The notes below the pieces were generated by a model. That model was not told the origin of the DNA, made no database searches, and saw only the letters and a program-made list of their open reading frames with translations. A DNA stretch of 51,212 bases from an uncultured Woeseiaceae bacterium (lineage in GTDB: Bacteria > Pseudomonadota > Gammaproteobacteria > Steroidobacterales > Woeseiaceae), in NCBI GenBank assembly GCA_945788625.1, contig CALZMQ010000021.1, positions 1-51,212 of the forward strand, written 5' to 3'. A program made the position numbers and the translations under genes. Positions 37,818 through 46,746 of this stretch are shown in pieces (the first letter of the stretch is position 1; every line of letters begins with the position of its first letter).

Positions 37818-38327
37818 CTATTCGCGGAGCCGCAGGTTGAAATTGATCACCACCCGGGTGTCGGTGTCGGTCTGCACCGTGCCGTAGTGGGATACGTTGT
37901 TGAAGAGAATGAGCTGATTCTCCCGTGACCGGATCTTGGCGTCGCCAATGACCGTGTATCCGTTGCAGGTGTTTACGTGGTAGACGCCAATGCAATACTT
38001 GTCCGAGACGTCGCTCTCCGGCGGTATGTCGAAATGCGCCGGGTGCTGAATCGCCTCGCCCTGGTTGGTGTATAGGTTCGCCTTGATACGCGTTACCCCG
38101 ATGAAGCGCCTTTTCCGCTGGATCAGATCGAACATCGCCTTGACAGGCTCGAAAAAGCGCGGATTTATCAGTTGACCGTCATCCATGAACGCGTGCGTGA
38201 ACATGAAGTGCCGCTCCGTCGATACGACGCGGTCATTGAAGAACCACGGCAGCTTCTCTTTCATGAACAGGTCGTACACGACCTTGAAATGCGCCGCCGG
38301 CAGAAAGTCCCTGTAAACAGCAGTCAT
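37818..38327 (-). CDS. 2-oxoglutarate/Fe(II) oxygenase-like protein
   Basis: A 169-residue protein with the double-stranded beta-helix pattern of 2OG-Fe(II) enzymes. Candidate iron ligands are His98 and Asp100 (PAHFDIP) and His147 (NNVSHYGT), and Arg158 (TRVVINFNLRL) sits where the 2-oxoglutarate-binding Arg is expected. The closest resemblance I recognise is to small phage and bacterial hydroxylases of this fold. It is on the same strand as the sugar symporter, 48 bases downstream, and may share its transcript. Substrate is unknown; protein or small-molecule hydroxylation are both possible. Confidence 0.7.
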   Translation of the reverse strand: MTAVYRDFLPAAHFKVVYDLFMKEKLPWFFNDRVVSTERHFMFTHAFMDDGQLINPRFFEPVKAMFDLIQRKRRFIGVTRIKANLYTNQGEAIQHPAHFDIPPESDVSDKYCIGVYHVNTCNGYTVIGDAKIRSRENQLILFNNVSHYGTVQTDTDTRVVINFNLRLRE

Positions 38328-38375
38328 TGGCGCTCTCCGATTCCGGCGCGGCGGGTTGCGACCACGAGCCGTCGA

Positions 38376-39830
38376 CTAAACGGTGCCCCGGATTTCCTCG
38401 AGCTGTACCCTGACGTCATGCGCTTTCGCTTCGGTAATTGGATACGTGTAGACGGCCCATATTGCAATGCATGAACTCGCCGCGGGTATCAGGACATCGA
38501 ATACTCGCATCAGGAATATGGTTCTATCCGTCTGATCACCGCCGAGGGCGACGTCGAAACCGGTAGCGTTCAGAAGGAACCCGCCCGCCGCCAGCGCCAT
38601 GGCGGAGCCGAGCTTCACGACCCACCAGAATATGGAGCCGTACATGCCTTCGCGACGCTCCTTGGTATTCAGCTCGTCAGCATCCACGACGTCGGCGATC
38701 ATTGCCGGCATCAGCGTGAACAAGCCGCCGAAGCCGCACGCTATCAGCGGAGCCGGGAGCAAAACCAGCCACGGCGTATAGGGTGTGTAACACACCCACT
38801 TGAGCAGATAGCCGACCACCGATATACCGGTCGTAACGTAAAATGCGCGTCGCTTGCCGAATTTCGGGCACAGCCAGGTAATCAGGAAGATGATGAGAAA
38901 CGTCGAGACCGCGGCAAGCGCCATCGAATGGCCAACCCATACGGCGCCCTCTTTGGTGTCGCCGCTGAATACGTAGTAAATGATGACGTAAGACTGGAAT
39001 GCGGCAATCAACATGAAGCCGTTGAATACGAGAAACGTCGCCGCACACAATTTCAGAAACGGCGTGAATTTGAGTGACGTTGCGAAGCCGGAGATGAAAT
39101 CCTTGAGGTTGCGCAACACTACGCTGCCGGCACTCTCGGCCTCTGCGACATGTTCCGATACTTCTTCTGCAGCGACTTCCGCCAGGCGTTCGCGCAGGAA
39201 TATGGCCGGCAGTACGCCAAGAATGACGACTATGATGGCAATGCCTATGGCGAGGCCCGCCGCGCCATCCGCCATCGTGTCGAAGATATCCAGCTGCATA
39301 ATCGCCAGGAAATAGGCGGCAATCACGTAAGCGAATTGACCCATGAAATTCTGCGTGCCCATGAGGCGGGTACGTTCATGGTAATCCGGCGTTAACTCGT
39401 AACCGAGGGCAACCCATGGCGTTGCGAACATCGTGTAGGCCAGGAAGAAAATAACGGAGCCACTGAGAAACCACCAAAAGTAGTAGGCCTCGGTCTTACC
39501 GGCAGGCAATTGCCAGAGAAGTGCGAAGATGACAGCGACGGCTATCGCACCAACAAAGATATACGGCCGCCTTCGTCCCCAACGAGACTTGGTATTGTCG
39601 GAGATATAACCCATTAGCGGGTCGGTGATCGCATCGGTCAGTCGGGGCAGTGCACCGAGCAAGCCGACCAGCGCCGGATTCATGCCGAGTCCGATATTCA
39701 GTACGATGACCATGCCACCCATCGCGGCGGCGAGTATGTTATTTACGAACGCGCCGGCACCGTATACGAGTTTTTGATGAAACGGGATCCGGTCTTGCGG
39801 CGCCGTTTCGAAATGCTTGGCTTTACTCAT
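38376..39830 (-). CDS. GPH-family (MelB-like) sugar:cation symporter
   Basis: Twelve-helix MFS transporter of the glycoside-pentoside-hexuronide family. The signature regions are KLVYGAGAF near residue 19, RLTDAITDPLMGYISD around residue 63 and RWGRRRPYIFVG around residue 84, with the second-half motif ERREGMYGSIFWW near residue 400. 484 aa. It is divergent from the GH3 glucosidase and shares a palindromic operator with it, so it probably imports gluco-oligosaccharides or glucose released by the local hydrolases. The exact sugar cannot be read from sequence. Confidence 0.9.
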   Translation of the reverse strand: MSKAKHFETAPQDRIPFHQKLVYGAGAFVNNILAAAMGGMVIVLNIGLGMNPALVGLLGALPRLTDAITDPLMGYISDNTKSRWGRRRPYIFVGAIAVAVIFALLWQLPAGKTEAYYFWWFLSGSVIFFLAYTMFATPWVALGYELTPDYHERTRLMGTQNFMGQFAYVIAAYFLAIMQLDIFDTMADGAAGLAIGIAIIVVILGVLPAIFLRERLAEVAAEEVSEHVAEAESAGSVVLRNLKDFISGFATSLKFTPFLKLCAATFLVFNGFMLIAAFQSYVIIYYVFSGDTKEGAVWVGHSMALAAVSTFLIIFLITWLCPKFGKRRAFYVTTGISVVGYLLKWVCYTPYTPWLVLLPAPLIACGFGGLFTLMPAMIADVVDADELNTKERREGMYGSIFWWVVKLGSAMALAAGGFLLNATGFDVALGGDQTDRTIFLMRVFDVLIPAASSCIAIWAVYTYPITEAKAHDVRVQLEEIRGTV

Positions 39831-39889
39831 TGTTCTTATCCGCCGTACGCTTTAATCGGTAGTTCCCCACCGGAGCATCGTCTATCAAA

Positions 39890-39905
39890 TTGACAGCGCT
39901 GTCAA
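39890..39905. promoter_or_regulatory. LacI-type operator between the GPH symporter and GH3 genes
   Basis: Perfect 16-bp palindrome TTGACAGCGCTGTCAA with a central CG, the form expected for LacI-family regulators. It lies 60 bases before the symporter start (-) and about 100 before the GH3 start (+). Its first six bases are themselves a consensus -35 (TTGACA), and TACAAC follows at a 17-base spacing (39913-39918). A bound repressor would therefore cover the GH3 promoter and probably the symporter promoter too. Confidence 0.85.
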
Positions 39906-40007
39906 ATGTTGTTACAACCGGGCTGGCGCAGATGCGCCGGGACAAGATTCTGAATTGTGATCCTATTTCTGGGAAAACTCTCTGTCGGTGCAAGAGCGTT
40001 ACCGATA

Positions 40008-42323
40008 ATGCCGACAACAAATACAACGAGGCGCTTGCGAACGGGTTCGTCCAGCCTTCTTATCACGGTCGCGCTCTGCGGCCTGCTGTTGAATACGAAT
40101 ATGAGTATCTCCTTCGCAAACCCCGCAGGTGACCTGCCGTCGATCGAGCAGCGAGTAGCCGAGTTGCTCGGGCAAATGACGCTTGCCGAGAAGATCGGGC
40201 AGATGAACCAGCGTAACGCCAGCGACGGATATGCCCCGGACTATCTTCGCGAGGGTTTGCGTGTCGGCCGAATCGGCTCTGTCCTGAACGTGGTCGACGT
40301 CGACATTGTCAATGAACTACAACGCATAGCCGTCGAGGAAAGCAGGCTCGGCATACCGCTGATGGTCGGTCGCGACGTCATACACGGATTCAAGACCGTG
40401 ATGCCGATTCCATTGGGGCAGGCGGCATCGTGGAATCCCGATATCGTCCGCGAGGGCGCCCGCGTCGCTGCACTCGAAGCAGCTACGACCGGCGTCAACT
40501 GGACATTTGCGCCGATGATCGACATTGCGCGCGACGCGCGCTGGGGTCGAATAGCCGAGAGCCTTGGCGAGGATCCGTTTCTCGCCAGTGAACTCGGCGC
40601 CGCGATGGTCAGGGGTTTTCAGGGCGATAACCTTGCAGATACCGGCACGATCGCGGCCTGTGCGAAACATTTTGCGGGCTACGGTGCTGCAGAAAGCGGC
40701 CGCGATTACGCGACCACGAACGTCTCCGAGAACGAGTTGCGAAACGTCCACCTGCGGCCGTTCAAAGCGGCCGTTGACGCCGGCGTCACGACCCTGATGG
40801 CGTCATTCAGTGACATTGACGGCGTGCCCGCCACCGCCAACGAATTCCTGATGCGCAGAGTGTTGCGAGATGAGTGGCGATTCGATGGATTCGTCGTCAG
40901 CGACTGGGATTCGGTCAGGCAACTTGCGATCCATGGCTTGACGGAGGGTGACAGGGAATCCGCCTACGAGGCGGCGACGGCGGGCGTGGACATGGAAATG
41001 GCGGGCCACGCGTACGAGGACAACCTGGAGGAACTGATAAGCGAAGGCCGCATCGATGTTGCGATGATCGATGCGACAGTCGCGAACATACTGCGAGCCA
41101 AGTTCAGGCTCGGGCTGTTCGAGAACCCCTACACGAAGCCTGCGGAGCTGCCGGCGATCGCGAACGAGCACGCGCTTGCAACGGCAAAAAAAGCCGCGCT
41201 GCAAAGTGTCGTGATGCTCAAAAATGATCATGGCACGTTGCCATTGTCCCCCGAAGCACTGGACTCAGTTGCTCTCATCGGTCCGCTGGCTGACGCACCC
41301 TACGAACAGTTAGGTACCTGGATATTCGACGGTGACGCAAACCTCAGCATTACGCCGATGCACGCGATTCACAGCCTGGTCGGCAAACAGGTCGATGTCC
41401 GGTATCTGCGCGCAATGGAAAACTCGCGCAGTAAAGTGAGCGAGCATTTTGACGACGCCGTCGATATCGCCGCCGGTTCCGATGCGGTGGTCCTGTTTCT
41501 CGGTGAAGAGTCGATCCTGTCCGGCGAGGCGCACTCACGCGCTGACATCAGCCTTCCTGGCGACCAGGCCGAGCTCGTGCGGCGTATTCGGGAAACGGGC
41601 AAACCGGTGATCGCCGTCATACTGGCGGGAAGGCCACTGACGCTGACGAACATCGTCGACCATGTCGACGCGATCCTGTTTGCCTGGCATCCGGGAACGA
41701 TGGGTGGCCCGGCTATCGCGGACCTGTTGTTCGGCGTGGAGTCACCGTCGGGAAAGTTGCCCGCGACGTTTCCACGCATGGTCGGCCAGATTCCGATCTA
41801 CTACAACCAGAAGAACACAGGCAAGCCGCCATCGCCCGATACGATCGTTCACATCGACGACATCGATGCACGCGCGCCGCAACTTTCTCTCGGCATGACC
41901 GCGTTTCACCTCGACGCTGGCTACACGCCGTTGTATTCCTTCGGTTTCGGACTTTCGTACGCAGAGTGGGAGTACGCCGATATCAGGACCAGCGCGTCCG
42001 AACTGCGGCTGGGTCAATCGCTGACGATCAGCGCCGACGTGACGAATACCGGCGAGGTCGCAGCCGATGAAGTCGTGCAATTGTACGTCCGTGACCTCGT
42101 GGGCAACGTGACCCGGCCCGTCAAGGAACTCAAGGGTTTCAAGCGCTTGCGCCTCGAGCCGGGTCAGACGATGACCGTCGATTTCGATTTGCACACGGAT
42201 GACCTGTCATTCTATGGCCGCAACATGCAACTCATGACCGAGCCCGGTGATTTCCATGCCTGGATTGGCGGCAGCTCGGATGCGGAACTTCGGACGGAAT
42301 TCCGAATCGTCGCCGACGACTGA
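40008..42323 (+). CDS. Exported GH3 beta-glucosidase (BglX-like)
   Basis: Glycoside hydrolase of family 3 acting on beta-linked gluco-oligosaccharides in the periplasm. A signal peptide (SSLLITVALCGLLLNTNMSISFA) ends near residue 37. The TIM-barrel domain shows GRDVIHGFKTVMPIPLG, KHFAGYG at about 220 and the nucleophile Asp299 in FVVSDWDS. The alpha/beta sandwich and the C-terminal fibronectin-like domain (VTNTGEVAADEVVQLYVRD) follow. 771 aa from the ATG at 40008, close to BglX (765). A GTG at 39957 would lengthen the N-terminus without need. It heads a run of six closely spaced genes for glucan use. Confidence 0.92.
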   Translation: MPTTNTTRRLRTGSSSLLITVALCGLLLNTNMSISFANPAGDLPSIEQRVAELLGQMTLAEKIGQMNQRNASDGYAPDYLREGLRVGRIGSVLNVVDVDIVNELQRIAVEESRLGIPLMVGRDVIHGFKTVMPIPLGQAASWNPDIVREGARVAALEAATTGVNWTFAPMIDIARDARWGRIAESLGEDPFLASELGAAMVRGFQGDNLADTGTIAACAKHFAGYGAAESGRDYATTNVSENELRNVHLRPFKAAVDAGVTTLMASFSDIDGVPATANEFLMRRVLRDEWRFDGFVVSDWDSVRQLAIHGLTEGDRESAYEAATAGVDMEMAGHAYEDNLEELISEGRIDVAMIDATVANILRAKFRLGLFENPYTKPAELPAIANEHALATAKKAALQSVVMLKNDHGTLPLSPEALDSVALIGPLADAPYEQLGTWIFDGDANLSITPMHAIHSLVGKQVDVRYLRAMENSRSKVSEHFDDAVDIAAGSDAVVLFLGEESILSGEAHSRADISLPGDQAELVRRIRETGKPVIAVILAGRPLTLTNIVDHVDAILFAWHPGTMGGPAIADLLFGVESPSGKLPATFPRMVGQIPIYYNQKNTGKPPSPDTIVHIDDIDARAPQLSLGMTAFHLDAGYTPLYSFGFGLSYAEWEYADIRTSASELRLGQSLTISADVTNTGEVAADEVVQLYVRDLVGNVTRPVKELKGFKRLRLEPGQTMTVDFDLHTDDLSFYGRNMQLMTEPGDFHAWIGGSSDAELRTEFRIVADD

Positions 42324-42340
42324 TTCGCGGGACAACGACA

Positions 42341-43903
42341 ATGAAACAAAGCACGCGATTCACAATGACGGTCGCATTGATCGTTGCGCTTGGCGGTTTC
42401 CTGATGGGTTTCGACGCGTCGGTGATATCCGGCGTTGTTGGCTTCATCGAAGTGGAATTCGAGCTAACGAAGATAGAACTCGGCTGGTCGGTATCTTCTC
42501 TGGCATTGACTGCCACGCTTGCAATGATGCTGGCAGGGCCGATCAGCGACCGCATCGGCCGACGACCGGTATTAAAAATTGCCGCTGTGCTGTTCGCATT
42601 GTCGGCGATCGCATCGGCGATTGCGCCGAACTTCCTGACGCTGGTGATCGCCCGCATGGTCGGCGGCCTCGGCGTAGGTGCCGCGTTGATTATCGCACCC
42701 ATGTACATCGCGGAGATCGCACCTCCTGAGATAAGAGGCCGCATGGTCTCGTTTAATCAGCTCAACATCGTCATCGGCATCTCGGCGGCGTTTTTCAGCA
42801 ACTACCTTATCCTTACACTGGGCCAGTCCGACATGGCCTGGGCCGAGTCCCTGCGTTTTGGCGAATGGAACTGGCGATGGATGCTGGGTGTCGAAACGCT
42901 TCCCGCAGTCCTGTATTTTTTCGCGTTGTGGGTCGTTCCCGAAAGTCCGCGCTGGCTTGCATTGCGCGGTCGCGAGGACGAGGCGCTCGGTGTCCTTGAG
43001 CGGGTCAGCGGCGCCGAACAGGCTGCGAAAGACCTGCAGGCCGTGCACGACAGTATCGAAGCGGAAGCAGAGCTTGGCGGCGTGTCCCTGCGGGCGCTGT
43101 TCCATCCATCCATGAAACTCGTACTGACGATCGGTATATCGGTCGGAATCCTGCAGCAGATAACGGGCATCAACTCGGTGTTCTTCTACTCGCCAATGAT
43201 TTTCGAGCAGTCGGGCATCGGCACCAATGCCGCGTTCATGCAGGCTGTACTCGTCGGCTTGGTCAACCTCGGCTTCACTATTGCCGCGATGGCCCTGATC
43301 GACAAGCTCGGTCGACGCCCGTTGCTCGGGTTCGGAATGACCGGAATTGCCATTTGCATGCTGACTCTGTCTTACGGATTCGGTGCAGCGACGTACACCC
43401 TGGATCAGGATGCGATCGACAATCTGCCTGCCGAGATCGACCGGGGACAAGTCGTTACGGTTGCAGATACGACCTACGAGAACGACATCGACTTCCGCGA
43501 GGCAGTATCGGGCGCTATTGGCGCGGACGCCTATCAACAGCACGAGTCCGCCCTGGTCAGCAACGCGATCACTATGAACCCGACGCTGATACTGTTCGCG
43601 ATACTCGGTTTCGTCGCGAGTTTCGCGATCTCGATCGGCCCGATCATGTGGGTACTGTTTTCCGAGCTCTTTCCCAACAATGTTCGCGGCATGGCAATCT
43701 CGTTCGTTGGCTTGATCAATTCGGCGATAGCGTTTCTGGTGACTTTCCTGTTCCCCTGGGAACTGCAGAACTTCGGCAATTCGGTGACGTTCCTGATTTA
43801 CGGGGTGTTCGCCGTGTTCGGCCTGTTCTTTGTCATGCGCATTTTGCCTGAGACCAAGGGCCGGTCACTCGAGGAACTGGAACAGATTCTGGTGAGACAC
43901 TGA
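42341..43903 (+). CDS. SP-family (MFS) sugar porter
   Basis: Twelve-helix sugar porter of the glucose/xylose transporter type. Signatures: GFDASVISGVVGFIE in helix 1, DRIGRRPVLK, PESPRWLALRGREDEAL after helix 6, the hinge QQITGINSVFFYSP in helix 7, LIDKLGRRPLL, and a final PETKGRSLEELE. 520 aa. A hydrophilic stretch of about 60 residues between two late helices (around residues 350-410) is longer than in classic members. It sits 17 bases after GH3, so it likely imports glucose or a short glucoside freed by that enzyme. Confidence 0.93.
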   Translation: MKQSTRFTMTVALIVALGGFLMGFDASVISGVVGFIEVEFELTKIELGWSVSSLALTATLAMMLAGPISDRIGRRPVLKIAAVLFALSAIASAIAPNFLTLVIARMVGGLGVGAALIIAPMYIAEIAPPEIRGRMVSFNQLNIVIGISAAFFSNYLILTLGQSDMAWAESLRFGEWNWRWMLGVETLPAVLYFFALWVVPESPRWLALRGREDEALGVLERVSGAEQAAKDLQAVHDSIEAEAELGGVSLRALFHPSMKLVLTIGISVGILQQITGINSVFFYSPMIFEQSGIGTNAAFMQAVLVGLVNLGFTIAAMALIDKLGRRPLLGFGMTGIAICMLTLSYGFGAATYTLDQDAIDNLPAEIDRGQVVTVADTTYENDIDFREAVSGAIGADAYQQHESALVSNAITMNPTLILFAILGFVASFAISIGPIMWVLFSELFPNNVRGMAISFVGLINSAIAFLVTFLFPWELQNFGNSVTFLIYGVFAVFGLFFVMRILPETKGRSLEELEQILVRH

Positions 43904-43939
43904 GTTGTAATCGCTCGGCAAACAATCTGGGAGAAGATT

Positions 43940-44725
43940 ATGAAAACCAGGAATTCGCTCTTATCGCTCATAGTGGCTACGGCGTTCGTCATTCCCGGTG
44001 CAGGATCGGCACAGCAGCAGGAACGGCAAGCGCTGTACGTCTCGGTCGATTGCATGAAATCGACAGCTCCGGAGTATTCAGCTGTTGAAACCGAAGTCTG
44101 GCAACCGATGCACCAGGAACTCGTCAACCAGGGATCGAGGAATAGCTGGTCGTTGTACCGGGTGCTGTACGGGGACCGGTCAAAATGCGATTACTACACG
44201 GTGACGACCTATCTTGATGTCGAGCAACTCAATAACAGCCCCGACATGGAAAAGGTCTTTCGGAAAGCCCATGCCAACAAGGACTTCAATGCGGCAATGG
44301 TGACGACGTGGGAGTCGCGCCAGCACGTTGCTACCGAATTGTGGGAGATGGTGGACAGCACGGAAATCAAGGAGCATCGCTATATCGTGGTCAATACGAT
44401 GCAGGCACACGATTCCGACGCGTACGAGCGGATGGAGTCCAGGGTATTCAAGCCCGGGCACCAGGCGCTGGTTGACGGCGGACACCGCGCCGGATGGGCA
44501 ATGTATGCACTTGTCTCCCCTATCGGCACGTCGATTCCGTACAACTACGTCACGGTCGATTTCTCGAGTCATCTCAGCCCCGTGCCAATGGCCGAGGCAA
44601 TGATGTCGGCGCATCCTGATCGGGACCTCGACGCGTTGCAGGAGTTGCTGCAGCTGCGCGACCAGGTTAACTCGGAAACATGGGTACTTATCGCTACTAC
44701 GGAACCTTCGCACGATGCGGAATAG
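43940..44725 (+). CDS. Exported protein with two tandem ABM-like domains
   Basis: I do not recognise a named family for the whole protein. A signal peptide (LLSLIVATAFVIPGAGSAQ) is followed by two homologous halves. Half one has TEVWQPMHQELVNQGSRNSWSL split by a loop, then YYTVTTYLDV; half two has SRVFKPGHQALVDGGHRAGWAM, then YNYVTVDFSS. The spacing and the His/Trp pattern suggest two copies of a dimeric alpha-beta barrel fused in one chain. 261 aa. GGGAGAAG lies before the start. It stands between the sugar porter and GH17 in the probable operon, so a role with glucan products is suggested by context only. Confidence 0.75.
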   Translation: MKTRNSLLSLIVATAFVIPGAGSAQQQERQALYVSVDCMKSTAPEYSAVETEVWQPMHQELVNQGSRNSWSLYRVLYGDRSKCDYYTVTTYLDVEQLNNSPDMEKVFRKAHANKDFNAAMVTTWESRQHVATELWEMVDSTEIKEHRYIVVNTMQAHDSDAYERMESRVFKPGHQALVDGGHRAGWAMYALVSPIGTSIPYNYVTVDFSSHLSPVPMAEAMMSAHPDRDLDALQELLQLRDQVNSETWVLIATTEPSHDAE

Positions 44726-44734
44726 GGAGTGACC

Positions 44735-45775
44735 ATGCGGAAAATCACAAAGCACATATATGCACTTGCGATCGTTGCGCTCGCGATTGGCGGATGTTCG
44801 CCATCGACTGAAGAGGCGCCCGCGCTCGCGTCGCCGGATGAGTTCCGTCAACCGGCAGAGGCGTTGCTGGCGGGAGAGGTCATGGCCGTCGCCTATTCGG
44901 GATTTCGGGAAGGCCAGCATCCGGACCGTGGAGACGGTGCCGTGAACCCGAGCGAGGCCGAGATTCTCGAGGACCTCAGGATTCTTCTCGATCACGACTT
45001 CAAGCTGATCCGTCTCTACGATACCGGCGAGAACTCGGTTGCCACGCTCGAGCTGATCCGGGAACACGATCTTTCGATCAAAGTCTTGTTGGGAATATGG
45101 CTGCGGGCGGAGCTCAGCAACCACGAAGGATGTGCCTGGCTCGACGAGCCGATACCCGATGCGCAGCTGGCGGCAAATACGCTGGCGAACGCCGCAGAAG
45201 TACGCCGCGGCATCGAGCTCGCACAACAGTTCGATGACATCGTTGTAGCCGTCAATGTCGGCAACGAGGCACTTGTCGAATGGAATGATCACATGGTGCC
45301 GCTGGACCGGGTAATTGCCTACGTCAGGGACGTGAAAGCGGCAATCGAGCAGCCTGTTACGGTCGCCGACAATTACGAGTGGTGGATCAAAGACGGCGCG
45401 CCGCTGGCAGCCGAAGTGGACTTCCTCGGAATTCACACCTATCCGGCCTGGGAAGAAAAGACGATTGACCAGGCGCTGGCCTATACGGTGGAAAACATGG
45501 AACGTGTACACGCGGCGCTTCCCGGCAAGCCGCTCGCGATTCTCGAAGCCGGCTGGGCGAGCACTGCCATCGAATTCGGTGACCGTGCGAGCGAGGCAAA
45601 CCAGACACGCTATTATGACGAAATGCTGAGCTGGGCAAATGAGACGAACACGACAGTGTTCTTCTTCGAGGCGTTCGACGAACCGTGGAAGGGCGATCCA
45701 AACAACCCGCTCGGCGCCGAAAAGCATTGGGGCCTGTTCTTTGTGAACCGATCGCCAAAGCAAGCAATGAAATGA
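44735..45775 (+). CDS. GH17-like beta-1,3-glucanase lipoprotein
   Basis: Surface or periplasmic enzyme of the glucan endo-1,3-beta-glucosidase group (GH17). A lipobox (LAIGGC) puts the lipidated cysteine at residue 21. The TIM barrel shows the acid/base Glu178 in VNVGNEAL and the nucleophile Glu271 in LAILEAGWAS, with GIHTYPAWEEK between them. 346 aa. The ATG at 44735 has GGGAG five bases upstream and is preferred over a GTG two codons earlier. Its stop overlaps the GH16 start. Endo- or exo-action and transferase activity cannot be separated by eye. Confidence 0.87.
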   Translation: MRKITKHIYALAIVALAIGGCSPSTEEAPALASPDEFRQPAEALLAGEVMAVAYSGFREGQHPDRGDGAVNPSEAEILEDLRILLDHDFKLIRLYDTGENSVATLELIREHDLSIKVLLGIWLRAELSNHEGCAWLDEPIPDAQLAANTLANAAEVRRGIELAQQFDDIVVAVNVGNEALVEWNDHMVPLDRVIAYVRDVKAAIEQPVTVADNYEWWIKDGAPLAAEVDFLGIHTYPAWEEKTIDQALAYTVENMERVHAALPGKPLAILEAGWASTAIEFGDRASEANQTRYYDEMLSWANETNTTVFFFEAFDEPWKGDPNNPLGAEKHWGLFFVNRSPKQAMK

Positions 45776-46737
45776 GGCAAGGAGTTTTGAGAGCCTTGAT
45801 CCCGAGATCGATTCGTCAGTTGGCGTCGCTGGGAGTGTTGTTTTTCGGCTCGGCTTGCGGTGGTGGAGGTGGCGGCGCAGGCAGTACGCCACCGGCGACA
45901 CCACCCCCGCCCATGGCGCCCCCAACAGGCAACGTTAACATCACGAATCCGACCCTGACCGTGGCGAATAATTCCGCAATTTCACCAGGCGACACGGTGA
46001 CTTTGGTCTGGAGCGACGAGTTCGACGGTGTCCAGCTCGATCCGGAAGTGTGGTTTTTCGAGAGCGGCGACGGCGGCCAGTACGGCATTCCGGGCTGGGG
46101 CAACAACGAATTGCAGTGGTACCTGCCGGACAGCGCAGAACTGAACAATGGCCGACTGATGATCACGGCGCGTGCAGAGTCACAGAACGGCAAGAACTAC
46201 ACTTCGGCCAGGATCAACACGCGTGACCGTTTCGCGTTTCGCTATGGTCGCATAGAAGCACGCATCCGGCTGCCGGGCGGGCAGGGACTATGGCCGGCGT
46301 TCTGGCTCCTGCCGCAGGACTTCGCGTACGGCGGATGGGCTGCGTCCGGCGAGATCGACGTCATGGAAGCGGTCAACCTGGGCGGCTCCCGCGGCAATAC
46401 CGTCCATGGCACGCTTCACTACGGCGGCGAGTGGCCAAACAACGTTTTCACGGGCAGCTCGTACCTGGTGACGTCGGACGCCACGACGGAGTTTCACGAG
46501 TACGCACTGGAATGGGATGAGAATGAATTCCGCTGGTACGTGGACGATGTCATGTACGCGGCACAAAACGCCTGGTCATCGTCGGGTGCACCGTATCCCG
46601 CACCCTTCGACCAACCATTCTACATCCTCCTCAACGTTGCTGTTGGCGGGAACTGGCCTGGTTCGCCAGATGCAGGCACCGTGTTCCCTGTAACAATGGA
46701 GGTCGATTATGTCAGGGTCTACTCGGGCGAAACCTGA
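45772..46737 (+). CDS. GH16 laminarinase-type lipoprotein (first copy)
   Basis: Beta-glucanase of family 16. The signal peptide ends in a lipobox (FFGSAC, lipidated Cys29), followed by a Gly run and a Pro-rich linker (about 30-55) that would hold the enzyme away from the membrane. The catalytic domain (from about residue 78, LVWSDEFDG) has nucleophile Glu194 and acid/base Glu199 in the GEIDVME motif, with QGLWPAFWLL before it. This ExDxxE form with an added Met is typical of bacterial laminarinases. 321 aa. The ATG overlaps the GH17 stop (ATGA), so the two are co-translated. It is clearly paralogous to the GH16 at 48871. Confidence 0.92.
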   Translation: MRQGVLRALIPRSIRQLASLGVLFFGSACGGGGGGAGSTPPATPPPPMAPPTGNVNITNPTLTVANNSAISPGDTVTLVWSDEFDGVQLDPEVWFFESGDGGQYGIPGWGNNELQWYLPDSAELNNGRLMITARAESQNGKNYTSARINTRDRFAFRYGRIEARIRLPGGQGLWPAFWLLPQDFAYGGWAASGEIDVMEAVNLGGSRGNTVHGTLHYGGEWPNNVFTGSSYLVTSDATTEFHEYALEWDENEFRWYVDDVMYAAQNAWSSSGAPYPAPFDQPFYILLNVAVGGNWPGSPDAGTVFPVTMEVDYVRVYSGET

Positions 46738-46746
46738 GCGGCAAGA

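Noticed and set aside
39877..39882. A -10 box for the symporter on the - strand using the operator's TTGACA as -35
   Set aside because: The hexamer at 17-base spacing reads GACGAT, only three matches to consensus, so the symporter promoter cannot be placed with confidence.
42572..43543. 323-codon - strand frame inside the SP sugar porter
   Set aside because: Antisense shadow with no motif; the porter is intact.
44180..45925. 581-codon open frame on the - strand opposite the secreted protein, GH17 and GH16 start
   Set aside because: It runs opposite three recognisable genes and its translation is rich in Arg and His with no motif or domain. Long antisense frames are expected from the codon bias of GC-rich genes.
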